Source: Pseudozobellia sp. WGM2 (lineage in GTDB: Bacteria > Bacteroidota > Bacteroidia > Flavobacteriales > Flavobacteriaceae). From it: a DNA stretch of 64,000 nucleotides. Below are positions 46,859 through 55,918 of the stretch, piece after piece. Position 1 is the first letter of the stretch; each line of letters begins with the position of its first letter. The notes beneath the pieces are model-generated. The model was not told where the DNA came from, searched no databases, and was given only the letters and a program-made list of their open reading frames with translations. The position numbers and the translations under genes were made by a program. The stretch covers positions 372,001-436,000 of the forward strand of contig NZ_JADNYK010000005.1 of the NCBI RefSeq assembly GCF_017810075.1, in the 5' to 3' direction.

Positions 46859-47797
46859 CTAAAAGAATCTAGGGGTTAGGTCGATTTTACCGTTTTTGAT
46901 AAACTCATATCTTAGAAAAACCTCAAAAGAACCACCGTTGAACTGTTCACCGCCCAAAGAAGATATTTCACGATCATAGGCCAGGCCAAGCATAAAGCTT
47001 TTTCCCATTTGAAAACCGAACAAGGCGCTTATCGCCGCATCTAAACGATAAGCCGCCCCCAAGGTGACTTTTTCATTGATTAAAAAATTGGCTGATAAAT
47101 CTACCTGAATTGGCGCTCCGGCAATAGCCTTTATGAGGTATGCAGGTTTAAATTTTAATGAAGGGCTGAGGTCGAAAACATATCCGGAAATCAGATAAAT
47201 ATTCATTCGCTCGGAAGCTATCGCGGTACCCTCATCATCTGGGTTCTGAAAATGCTCGGATTCTAAAAAGTCGGGAACTGATAAGCCCATATAGAACTTA
47301 TCGGAGTGAAAATATATTCCTGCACCGATATTGGGTGAAAACCGTTTGTATAATTCGTCTTCAACAGAGGGTGTAAGACTGGCGCTGTAATTTCTCAATT
47401 TATTAAAATCGACATTTAACAAATGGCCGCCGGCCATCAAACCGAAGGAAAGTTTGTATTTTTCCGATGTGGGTACAGTATAGGAAAAAGCAATATCGAA
47501 ATACGTATTTTGATTGGTATTATTACCTATTTCATCGTGAACTATTGAAAAGCCCAGGCCTATTTTGTCATTGTATGGCCCCTGAATATTAAATGTTTGT
47601 GTACTGGGCGCACCATCTAGTCCGACCCATTGTGATCTGTGAAGAACAGAAACGCCTAAAACTTCTCGTGAGCCTGCATAGGCAGGGTTCACAGTCAGTG
47701 TATTGTACATGTATTGTGTGAATTGCGCGTCTTGTTGACCAAAACCAAATGATATGGTCATAAGCAGAAATAAGGTCGAAAAAATTGTTTTGTTCAT
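46859..47797 (-). CDS. PorP/SprF-family outer-membrane protein (cassette 1)
   Basis: A 312-residue predicted barrel with signal peptide ending FGFGQ, followed by the family signature QQDAQFTQYMYNTLTVNPAY and LHRSQWVGLDGAP. The C terminus ends with F (TPRFF). SprF-like proteins act with the T9SS and are needed for secretion or attachment of particular type B cargo proteins encoded next to them. Here the cargo gene ends 11 bases upstream and the OmpA/PD40 gene begins 2 bases downstream, so all three are surely one operon. It is very similar to the copy at 54948-55883. Confidence 0.94.
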   Translation of the reverse strand: MNKTIFSTLFLLMTISFGFGQQDAQFTQYMYNTLTVNPAYAGSREVLGVSVLHRSQWVGLDGAPSTQTFNIQGPYNDKIGLGFSIVHDEIGNNTNQNTYFDIAFSYTVPTSEKYKLSFGLMAGGHLLNVDFNKLRNYSASLTPSVEDELYKRFSPNIGAGIYFHSDKFYMGLSVPDFLESEHFQNPDDEGTAIASERMNIYLISGYVFDLSPSLKFKPAYLIKAIAGAPIQVDLSANFLINEKVTLGAAYRLDAAISALFGFQMGKSFMLGLAYDREISSLGGEQFNGGSFEVFLRYEFIKNGKIDLTPRFF

Positions 47798-47808
47798 TTT
47801 TGCTTTAT

Positions 47809-50800
47809 TTAGCGCATCACGTATAGGTATCCACTTTTGACTTTATCCATCCCGTCCGATACATATTTTATCTCATAGAAATAAACACCTGAGGGTAATT
47901 TTTGATTTTCCATAATGGTAATTCTGCCTTTCGATAGGCCATCAAAGGCATTGTTTTCGTTGTCGTAACCGGTCGTCTCCCACACTAGAATACCCCAACG
48001 ATTATATATTTCGACAGTATTATCCGGGAACCGGTCTATGTTAATGATTTCGAACGAGCCATTGAGAATATCTCCTGGTTTGACTAGGTCTAGTTCAACG
48101 AACAACTCGCATGAAATATTGGATGGAGCGGTTCCACCAATAGAATCACAAGCGTCAAGCGGGTCGGTGTTATCGTTAACTTCCTGTCCGTCGTTGATGG
48201 TATCGCCATCAGTATCGGGATTGGTCAAGTCGGTTTTCCTTTCGATTTCCTGTTCATTGGTCAAGCCATCCATATCACAATCCATCATCTTCCATTCATC
48301 CGTGGGCTCTAAAGTCTGACTCACCAACAGAAAATCACAAGGGTCTAAGGGGTCGGTAATATCATTAATTTCATACCCATCAATTACTCCATCGCCATCG
48401 GTATCTGGATTCCTAGGGTCTGTACCCAATAAGTTCTCCTCTTCTTCTGTAAGTTCATCTTCATCACAGTCGCTCGTGGCTATTGGCTTGCCATCAACCG
48501 ACTCACAATCATTAAAAGGATCCGTTCTATCCACATTTTCATTGCAGTCTAGAATAGTGTCACCATCAGAATCTAAGTTTGATATAAGTACGGTAACCCT
48601 TGCCACATCAGGACCGTTACAGATATTACCGGCAACACTATATGAATAAATTCCGGCACCCGCCCCATCAGGGTTTGGGCTCCAAATGCCACGAGTGTCA
48701 TTGGTATTCAAGAGAGAAAAAAGTTGTGTTTCGGTTACTGTAGAATTTGGGCAAATCGTTATAGTTGCATCCATTCCAGCATTGGGTTGGATCTCTTCTG
48801 TAACCGTCACGGTGGCAAATACGTCTTCACAAGAACTACTTATAATAGTATAGGTATAGGTTCCCGCGCCTGCCATTGCCGGGGACCATGTTCCGCCCGT
48901 ATCGGGAGTTCCCCCGAGTTGACTGAAAAGCTGTGCTTCGGTCACGGTCTCGCCCTCACAGATTGTGAGCGTTCCATCGGTACCTGCATCGGGCAGGTCC
49001 TGTCGGGTGACTATGACCTCGGACGTGTCGTCTACGGTACAAGGTGCCGATGCCGTTACGGTATAGGTATAGGTTCCCGCCCCTGCCATTGTCGGGGACC
49101 ATGTTCCGCCCGTATCGGGAGTTCCCCCGAGTTGACTGAAAAGCTGTGCTTCGGTGACTGTTTGGCCTTCACAAATGGTCAATGTCCCATCGGTACCTGC
49201 ATCGGGCAGGTCCTGTCGAGTGACTATGACCTCGGACGTGTCGTCTACCGTACATGGTGATGATGCAGTTACGGTATAGGTATAGGTTCCGGCACCTGCC
49301 ATTGCCGGGGACCATGTTCCACCGGAATCCGGAGTTCCCCCGAGTTGACTGAAAAGCTGTGCTTCGGTCACGGTCTCGCCTTCACAGATAATCAATGTCC
49401 CATCGGTACCTGCATCGGGCAGGTCCTGTCGGGTGACTATGACCTCGGACGTGTCGTCAACGGTACATGGTGCCGTTGCCGTTACGGTATAGGTATAGGT
49501 TCCCGCACCTGACATTGCCGGGGACCATGTTCCGCCCGTATCGGGAGTGCCCCCGAGTTGCGCGAACAGTTGTGCTTCGTTGACTGTTTGGCCTTCACAG
49601 ATGGTCAATGTCCCATCGGTACCTGCATCGGGCAGGTCCTGTCGGGTGACTATGACCTCGGACGTGTCGTCAACGGTACATGGCGATGTTGCCGTTACGG
49701 TATAGGTATAGGTTCCCGCCCCTGCCATCGCCGGTGACCATGTTCCGCCCGTATCGGGAGAGCCCCCGAGTTGCGCGAACAGTTGTGCTTCGGTCACTGT
49801 TTCCCCCTCACAGATAATCAATGTCCCATCGGTACCGGCATCGGGCAAATCCTGTCGGGTAACTATGACCTCGGATGTATCGTCGACCGTACAAGGTGCC
49901 GTTGCCGCTACGGTATAGGTATAGGTTCCGGCGCCCGCCATCGCCGGGGACCACGTTCCGCCCGGATCGGGAGTTCCCCCGAGTTGACTGAAAAGTTGTG
50001 CTTCGGTCACCGTTTCCCCCTCACAAATAATCAAGGTCCCATCGGTACCTGCATCGGGCAGGTCCTGTCGGGTAACTATGACCTCGGACGTGTCGTCTAC
50101 GGTACAAGGTGCCGTTGCCGTTACGGTATAGGTATAGGTTCCCGCGCCCGCCATTGCCGGGGACCATGTTCCACCGGAATCGGGAGTGCCCCCAAGTTGA
50201 CTAAAAAGTTGTGCTTCGGTTATGGTTTGGCCTTCACAGATTGTGAGCGTCCCATCGGTACCTGCATCGGGCAGGTCCTGTCGGGTAACTATGACCTCGG
50301 ATGTGTCGTCGACCGTACACGGTGCCGTTGCCGCTACGGTGTAGGTATAGGTTCCCGCGCCTGCCATTGCCGGGGACCATGTTCCACCGGGATCGGGAGT
50401 GCCCCCGAGTTGACTGAAAAGTTGTGCTTCGGTCACGGTCTGGCCCTCACAGATAATCAATGTCCCATCGGTACCGGCATCGGGCAGGTCCTGTCGGGTG
50501 ACTATGACCTCGGACGTGTCGTCTACCATACATGGTGATGATGCAGTTACGGTATAGGTATAGGTTCCCGCGCCCGCCATTGCCGGGGACCATGTTCCTC
50601 CGGAATCGGGAGTGCCCCCAAGTTGACTGAAAAGTTGTGCTTCGGTCACGGTCTGGCCCTCACAGATAATCAATGTCCCATCGGTACCGGCATCGGGCAG
50701 GTCCTGTCGGGTGACCGTTACCTCGGACGTGTCGTCTACCGTACACGGTGATGATACAGTTACGGTGTAGGTATAGGTTCCCGCCCCTGCCATCGCCGGG

Positions 50801-52743
50801 GACCATGTTCCACCGGGATCGGGAGTGCCCCCGAGTTGAGCGAACAGCTGTGCTTCGGTCACGGTCTCGCCCTCACAGATTGTGAGCGTTCCATCGGTAC
50901 CTGCATCGGGCAGGTCCTGTCGGGTGACCGTTACCTCGGACGTGTCTTCGACCGTACAAGGTGCCGTTGCCGCTACGGTATAGGTATAGGTTCCCGCACC
51001 TGACATTGTCGGGGACCATGTTCCGCCCGTATCGGGAGTTCCCCCGAGTTGAGCGAACAGCTGTGCTTCGGTCACGGTCTGGCCTTCACAAATGGTCAAT
51101 GTCCCATCGGTACCTGCATCGGGCAGATCCTGTTGGGTGACTATGACCTCGGACGTGTCGTCTACCGTACACGGCGTTGTTGCCGCTACGGTATAGGTAT
51201 AGGTTCCCGCCCCTGCCATCGCCGGGGACCATGTTCCGCCCGGATCGGGAGTGCCCCCGAGTTGCGCGAACAGTTGTGCTTCGGTCACTGTTTCCCCCTC
51301 ACAGATGGTGAGCGTTCCATCGGTACCTGCATCCGAATTCGGTTGTTCGGTTATAACTACTGTTGCATGTTGGGTATATCCCTTGGTATCTCTTATTCCA
51401 TAAGTAAAACTATCGGAGCCTGTAAAACCAGCAGCCGAAGCATAGGTAATATAATCATCGGTAGGAGTATTGGGTGTACCATTATCATTTATGGTCGCCG
51501 TACCTGAACTTGCATTAGTAACCACGAAAATAGTTCCTGAATCTGGCCCATTACCTCCGAAGTTATCATTACCTAATACATAGATATCAACTGAGCCTAC
51601 TTCGCATACATCGGCAGAGTCATCATTGGTAACAGGAAAAAAACTCTCTGTTGGATCATTTTCTATATTTCCATCCGTATCGACGCCATCGTCAGATAGG
51701 TCAAAGACATCATCAACACCAAACGGACTGTCTCCGAGGGCTTGCACTTGATTTATAACTCCCCCGGCCTCCACAGCAGTACTGTTCAAAGCAAAATTTG
51801 CGAGATATGTTGCTGTTTCCCCTAGTAAAAGTGTTCCCTCGGATGAACCTAATGATGAGTTTGAGAATGCGGGGTCACTTGTAAGAGATAGATTATTGGT
51901 GTTGGCATCAGTGAAGGTATCCGATAGTGCGATATTATCGATAGTTACATTTCCAGTGTTACTGATTTCAATAACGTAATCAATGGTATTGCCCACACTC
52001 ACTGGGTCAGTGAAGTTTTCGACAGCTGTTTTGGTCACCTCAATCTTTGGGTCGGCAATAATAAGGTTGGTAAGAACGAATTCAACATCATCTGAAGCCG
52101 TAGCTAGACCGAGTAAGCCGCCTGTTAGCTCTACATCCATATTTATCGACTGCAGTATATTGTTGAGTTGCATGCTACCGCCTCCTGAGCCGGTATTGGT
52201 ACCATTGCCACATTCTCCACCACCTCCAATTAATAAAGTTTCATCATCAATATTAAATTGATTTAATGTGGATTGAAAAATTGGTCCGTTAGAGCTTAAC
52301 TCTGTCCAAGTGCCATTGGTCAAATTGAAATTGGCCGTGGCCGCATCGCCAAAGAGGGGTATAATGGTGAGCAGTTCAAAAGTGCCTACTTTATCGGCAT
52401 GTAGAACGGGGTTTACGATATGTACGGGATTACCGGTAACGGCGTCAAAGAATACAAATTCTAGGGTGCCGTCGGTGGTCGAACTGGCTTCGATTTCTAA
52501 TGACGGACTTCCAAACACTGCTGGGTTGCTATAGGTAGAGGCGTCGGTACAGCCCATGGTCTCGTTGCCAAGTATTGATACACCACTGGTTACCCTACAT
52601 TCTACCCGTACTAGTCCATCGTCGGTAATGGATTGCCATACCGATGGCGAAACAGAGGTCCAGTGGGTAGTTTGTTGGGCCAAACCAAAATGGCCTAGCA
52701 GAAGCAGTAATGCCCCGATAAAAATTCTAAAACAATTCGCCAA
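47809..52743 (-). CDS. T9SS type B surface protein with twelve near-identical repeats (cassette 1)
   Basis: A 1644-residue secreted cargo protein. The start appears to be TTG (MANCFRIFIG): the frame is closed upstream by a stop and contains no ATG before the signal peptide, which ends GLAQ. Order: an N-terminal domain (about 25-225); a DUF11-like domain (VGNTIDYVIEISNTGN); a cadherin/VCBS-like segment (about 365-465); twelve repeats of about 71 residues (DAGTDGTLTICEG ... VTRQDLP) plus one degenerate repeat; thrombospondin type 3 calcium-binding segments; and the type B sorting domain (IYNRWGILVWETTGYDN ... VKSGYLYVMR). It is the first gene of the cassette and probably forms a surface filament. 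Repeats hold two cysteines each, which could cross-link. Confidence 0.93.
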   Translation of the reverse strand: MANCFRIFIGALLLLLGHFGLAQQTTHWTSVSPSVWQSITDDGLVRVECRVTSGVSILGNETMGCTDASTYSNPAVFGSPSLEIEASSTTDGTLEFVFFDAVTGNPVHIVNPVLHADKVGTFELLTIIPLFGDAATANFNLTNGTWTELSSNGPIFQSTLNQFNIDDETLLIGGGGECGNGTNTGSGGGSMQLNNILQSINMDVELTGGLLGLATASDDVEFVLTNLIIADPKIEVTKTAVENFTDPVSVGNTIDYVIEISNTGNVTIDNIALSDTFTDANTNNLSLTSDPAFSNSSLGSSEGTLLLGETATYLANFALNSTAVEAGGVINQVQALGDSPFGVDDVFDLSDDGVDTDGNIENDPTESFFPVTNDDSADVCEVGSVDIYVLGNDNFGGNGPDSGTIFVVTNASSGTATINDNGTPNTPTDDYITYASAAGFTGSDSFTYGIRDTKGYTQHATVVITEQPNSDAGTDGTLTICEGETVTEAQLFAQLGGTPDPGGTWSPAMAGAGTYTYTVAATTPCTVDDTSEVIVTQQDLPDAGTDGTLTICEGQTVTEAQLFAQLGGTPDTGGTWSPTMSGAGTYTYTVAATAPCTVEDTSEVTVTRQDLPDAGTDGTLTICEGETVTEAQLFAQLGGTPDPGGTWSPAMAGAGTYTYTVTVSSPCTVDDTSEVTVTRQDLPDAGTDGTLIICEGQTVTEAQLFSQLGGTPDSGGTWSPAMAGAGTYTYTVTASSPCMVDDTSEVIVTRQDLPDAGTDGTLIICEGQTVTEAQLFSQLGGTPDPGGTWSPAMAGAGTYTYTVAATAPCTVDDTSEVIVTRQDLPDAGTDGTLTICEGQTITEAQLFSQLGGTPDSGGTWSPAMAGAGTYTYTVTATAPCTVDDTSEVIVTRQDLPDAGTDGTLIICEGETVTEAQLFSQLGGTPDPGGTWSPAMAGAGTYTYTVAATAPCTVDDTSEVIVTRQDLPDAGTDGTLIICEGETVTEAQLFAQLGGSPDTGGTWSPAMAGAGTYTYTVTATSPCTVDDTSEVIVTRQDLPDAGTDGTLTICEGQTVNEAQLFAQLGGTPDTGGTWSPAMSGAGTYTYTVTATAPCTVDDTSEVIVTRQDLPDAGTDGTLIICEGETVTEAQLFSQLGGTPDSGGTWSPAMAGAGTYTYTVTASSPCTVDDTSEVIVTRQDLPDAGTDGTLTICEGQTVTEAQLFSQLGGTPDTGGTWSPTMAGAGTYTYTVTASAPCTVDDTSEVIVTRQDLPDAGTDGTLTICEGETVTEAQLFSQLGGTPDTGGTWSPAMAGAGTYTYTIISSSCEDVFATVTVTEEIQPNAGMDATITICPNSTVTETQLFSLLNTNDTRGIWSPNPDGAGAGIYSYSVAGNICNGPDVARVTVLISNLDSDGDTILDCNENVDRTDPFNDCESVDGKPIATSDCDEDELTEEEENLLGTDPRNPDTDGDGVIDGYEINDITDPLDPCDFLLVSQTLEPTDEWKMMDCDMDGLTNEQEIERKTDLTNPDTDGDTINDGQEVNDNTDPLDACDSIGGTAPSNISCELFVELDLVKPGDILNGSFEIINIDRFPDNTVEIYNRWGILVWETTGYDNENNAFDGLSKGRITIMENQKLPSGVYFYEIKYVSDGMDKVKSGYLYVMR
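48784..51333 (-). repeat. Twelve tandem 213-bp repeats
   Basis: Eleven copies of exactly 213 bp (71 codons) and a twelfth of 207 bp. Copy starts fall at 51333, 51120 and so on every 213 bases. The copies are nearly identical at DNA level and visibly richer in G+C than the flanking sequence. A degenerate thirteenth copy lies at about 48783-48590. Confidence 0.95.
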
Positions 52744-52994
52744 TAGGGAATGTATTTTTAAAAGCCTTCTATAAAACGGTTAGGTCAGATAGATACTTAC
52801 AACGTTGTAATGTAAATTTAGCGGGCGTGTACAGTATAGCAAAGTATATGTTGTATAGGTCTTAAAAGTCGATGTATATGCCTAATAAGATGTAGATTGG
52901 TTAAATTTTGAGATAGCATAATATGGACTAAATGAAAGTTTATTAGGCCATGTAGGGAAACAAAAAAACCGCCTTTAGGCGGTTTCTCTGTTCT
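52744..52994. other. Spacer between the two surface-protein cassettes
   Basis: 251 bases holding the promoter side of cassette 1 and the terminator of cassette 2. The minus-strand sequence ATACTTTG near 52840 is only a near match to a -7 box. No gene is seen. Confidence 0.4.
52962..52985 (-). terminator. Terminator of cassette 2
   Basis: A perfect 8-bp stem AAACCGCC / GGCGGTTT (52966-52973 / 52978-52985) with a 4-base loop and a T run on the minus strand. It lies 10 bases after the OmpA/PD40 stop. Confidence 0.92.
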
Positions 52995-54938
52995 TTACTC
53001 GATGACAATAAACTCGGATCTTCGATTTTCTTGATGTCTTTCATCAGGGCATGATTCTCTCGATTTACAATCGTTAGTTAGTTGCGATTCTCCAAATCCT
53101 TTTCCTGTAATGCGCGATTCTTCAATTCCGTTCGCGACAAGATAGGTAACCGTATTCTTAGCTCGCCTTTCCGATAGGTTTTTATTGTAGGCGGTGCTAG
53201 CTTTAGAATCAGTATGTGACTGTACCTGAACTTTTACAGTTGCAAATTGCTTCATATAATCTATCACCTTCTGCATAGTATCAGAGGCATCGGGTCTGAT
53301 AATATCTTTGTCCAAATCAAAATAGATAGGTCTTAAATTTAAGAAAACAATCAAATTGGTGCCCTTCGGAGCTTGTTTTATGGATTTTTTGAGTACAATC
53401 TTTATATCGTTTATATCGCCAGAATTTACCGTAGCGAACATTTTTTCTACATCGTCGTAATCTGATTTTGAGGCAATTAGTTTGTATTCTCCATCTTCGC
53501 AATTTCCATCTAATGTAAAATTACCATTTTCATCAGAAGTGGTTGTAGCAACGACTTCATTTTTGCTATTCATAATGGAAACCCTTGCATCACTTAGTGC
53601 ATTAAAACCATCTTCTCCTTTAATTGTGCCACTTACAACGGTGCTGCAACTAAAATCAAGAGGAACATTTTCTTGCAGGGAGTAGATATCATCACCACCT
53701 TGACCACCTGCGCGGTTCGATGCGAAAAAACCAATACCTGAATTTTCATTAATAATAAAGGAGAAATCATCTTGTTCGCTGTTCACAGGTTTACCAATAT
53801 TCAGTACTTCGGATGTTTCATCGTTCTCTACTTGAACTGCAAAAATATCGAGACCTCCTAAACCAGGATGTCCGTCGGAAGCAAAATAGAGCACATTATT
53901 CTGTGATATAAAGGGGAAGGTTTCTCTAGCCTCCGTATTAATTATATCTCCCATATTTTTAGGTGAACCATAGGTGCCATCACCATTAATGTCTACAACG
54001 AAAATATCCGATGCTCCGATGCTGCCCTCCATGTCAGACGCAAAATAAAGTTTGGTTTCATCAGCGCTCAAAGAAGGGTGGGCTGTAGAATAGGAGTCGC
54101 TATTAAATGGAAGTTCTTGAATATTTGTCCATTCCTCTCCGTCAATATCGGCACGATAAATTTTTAATCGACTGACCCCTTTTTCATCTCTAGCGAATTT
54201 ACCATTCTGAGAATTATTTCTTGTGAAATAGACAACGGAGCCATCTTTGGTAAAGCTGGTTGACGATTCATGAGTTTTCTTATTCATCGTCTTTGGTAGT
54301 TTTGAAGCCGATGAAAAAGTGCCATTGTCATTTATACCAGCTCTATACAGATTAAGGAAAGAACGATTTGTCCACTCATGAATATTTCTAGAAGTTGTAC
54401 CCGTATCCCTTGCCGTAGAAAAAACAAGATTTTTTCCGAATAGGGAAGGGGCGAAATCAGATTCGGGAGAGTTAATAGATATATTCTGTATATCATACCG
54501 CCCTGATAAGTTTTCGATTTTATTTAAGTAGTCTTGTTGGTTCGCAAATTTTTTAGCCCGCACATCATCTCCTTGGGCCGAGTCAAATTTTTTCATCCAC
54601 GTATCTGCAGCGGTATACTCCCCGGTTGACTTTAAAGATTGAGCATATCGATACATGTATTCTGTTTCTATTTCGGCATTTTCTATCATGAAGAGTTTGC
54701 TGTACCATGATGAAGCTTCTTCATATTGTGCGTTCAAGTAATTTGCATTACCTAAGTTTTTAAAGATTTCCTCATCATTAAAACCATCGGCCACTAGGTC
54801 TTCATAGCTTTCAATAGCACTTTGATATGCGTATTTATCAAATTCGCTTTCAGCCTTTTCTACTTTTTTGGACTGAGAGTATGCTGTCAAAGAGGTAATT
54901 AAGGTTATGCCGAGAAGTATTGTTGTTTTTTTTATCAT
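52995..54938 (-). CDS. OmpA-family protein with PD40 repeats (cassette 2)
   Basis: A 647-residue paralogue of the protein at 44928-46856 with the same order: signal peptide ending AYSQ, TPR-like helices, PD40 propeller segments (SDFAPSLF, YFASDMEGSIGASDIFVV, DGHPGLGGLDIF, FFASNRAGGQGGDDIYSL), a carboxypeptidase-regulatory-like domain (about 440-515) and an OmpA domain (about 540-647: VQSHTDSKASTAYN, LSERRAKNTVTYL). It starts 9 bases after the PorP/SprF stop and is the last gene of the cassette. The main differences from the other copy are in the N-terminal helices and the OmpA loop, as expected for a pair adapted to different cargo. Confidence 0.92.
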   Translation of the reverse strand: MIKKTTILLGITLITSLTAYSQSKKVEKAESEFDKYAYQSAIESYEDLVADGFNDEEIFKNLGNANYLNAQYEEASSWYSKLFMIENAEIETEYMYRYAQSLKSTGEYTAADTWMKKFDSAQGDDVRAKKFANQQDYLNKIENLSGRYDIQNISINSPESDFAPSLFGKNLVFSTARDTGTTSRNIHEWTNRSFLNLYRAGINDNGTFSSASKLPKTMNKKTHESSTSFTKDGSVVYFTRNNSQNGKFARDEKGVSRLKIYRADIDGEEWTNIQELPFNSDSYSTAHPSLSADETKLYFASDMEGSIGASDIFVVDINGDGTYGSPKNMGDIINTEARETFPFISQNNVLYFASDGHPGLGGLDIFAVQVENDETSEVLNIGKPVNSEQDDFSFIINENSGIGFFASNRAGGQGGDDIYSLQENVPLDFSCSTVVSGTIKGEDGFNALSDARVSIMNSKNEVVATTTSDENGNFTLDGNCEDGEYKLIASKSDYDDVEKMFATVNSGDINDIKIVLKKSIKQAPKGTNLIVFLNLRPIYFDLDKDIIRPDASDTMQKVIDYMKQFATVKVQVQSHTDSKASTAYNKNLSERRAKNTVTYLVANGIEESRITGKGFGESQLTNDCKSRESCPDERHQENRRSEFIVIE

Positions 54939-54947
54939 GACATTTTT

Positions 54948-55883
54948 TTAGAAAAACCTAGGTGTAAGCACTCGCTTATATCGAGTCAAGAATTCATATC
55001 GCAACATAATTTCGAAAGATCCATCGTTAAATCTAGTACCTCCCAATTCGGTTACTTCACGGTCATAGGCCAAACCTACCATGAACTGGTCACTCAATTG
55101 AAACCCAAAGAGGGCGCTTACCGCTGCGTCCCATCTGTAAGCGGCACCTAGGGTAAACTTATCGTTGTATAGAAAGTTTGCGGAAATATCGGCTTGTAAC
55201 GGCGCACCACTAACTGCTTTTAAAAGGGCTGCTGGTTTGAATTTCCACCTCGGGTGGATATCGAAAACATAACCTGTAATCAAGTAAAAATTCATGCGTT
55301 CTTCGGCTAAAAATGAGGTGCTCGATGAAGAATCGTCGAAATGTCTAGTTTTCAAAAAATTGGGAACCGAGAGGCCAAGGTAAAAATCATCGGTATGGTA
55401 ATAGACTCCTGCTCCGAAATTTGGTGAAAACTTTCGGTCTATATTGCTTAAGCCGATTGAAGATGCCTCGTTATTATAGTTCGCCAATTTATTAAAATCA
55501 ACATTCAAAAGATGAGCACTGGCCTTTACTCCAAAAGATAGTTTGGCGGTTCTTGATAGGGGTATGGTGTATGAGAAAACTCCATCAAAATAGGTTTCTT
55601 GATTGGTTCCGTTACCTATTTCATCGTTAACTATAGACAATCCGATTCCTACCCGTTCGGAGACGGGTGTATGAAAATTTAAGGTCTGGGTCTTGGGGGC
55701 TCCATCCAATCCGATCCATTGAGATCGATGTAAGCCTGCGATGCTAAATACTCCCCTAGAGCCAGCATAAGCGGGATTAACGGCCATGGTGTTATACATG
55801 TACTGTGTGTACTGAGCATCTTGCTGTGCCACTACGCCCGAGAATGAAGCAACTAGAAGAAAGGTTAATAGGAATTTTTTCAT
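54948..55883 (-). CDS. PorP/SprF-family outer-membrane protein (cassette 2)
   Basis: A 311-residue barrel protein with signal peptide ending GVVAQ, then QQDAQYTQYMYNTMAVNPAY and LHRSQWIGLDGAP. It ends LTPRFF like the copy at 46859-47797, to which it is similar over the whole length. It follows the cargo gene by 35 bases and precedes the OmpA/PD40 gene by 9. It should serve the export or surface attachment of the cargo encoded at 55919-60970. Confidence 0.94.
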   Translation of the reverse strand: MKKFLLTFLLVASFSGVVAQQDAQYTQYMYNTMAVNPAYAGSRGVFSIAGLHRSQWIGLDGAPKTQTLNFHTPVSERVGIGLSIVNDEIGNGTNQETYFDGVFSYTIPLSRTAKLSFGVKASAHLLNVDFNKLANYNNEASSIGLSNIDRKFSPNFGAGVYYHTDDFYLGLSVPNFLKTRHFDDSSSSTSFLAEERMNFYLITGYVFDIHPRWKFKPAALLKAVSGAPLQADISANFLYNDKFTLGAAYRWDAAVSALFGFQLSDQFMVGLAYDREVTELGGTRFNDGSFEIMLRYEFLTRYKRVLTPRFF

Positions 55884-55918
55884 GATATATTTATTGGGTA
55901 TATAAGTAGGGTTCGTTT

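Noticed and set aside
49771-50538. Long plus-strand open frame through the 213-bp repeats
   Set aside because: The repeat length is a multiple of three, so any stop-free frame in one copy stays open in all. The opposite strand carries the supported gene with signal peptide and sorting domain.
48784-51333. Repeat array as a CRISPR
   Set aside because: Unit is 213 bp of coding DNA without spacers, and no cas genes are near.
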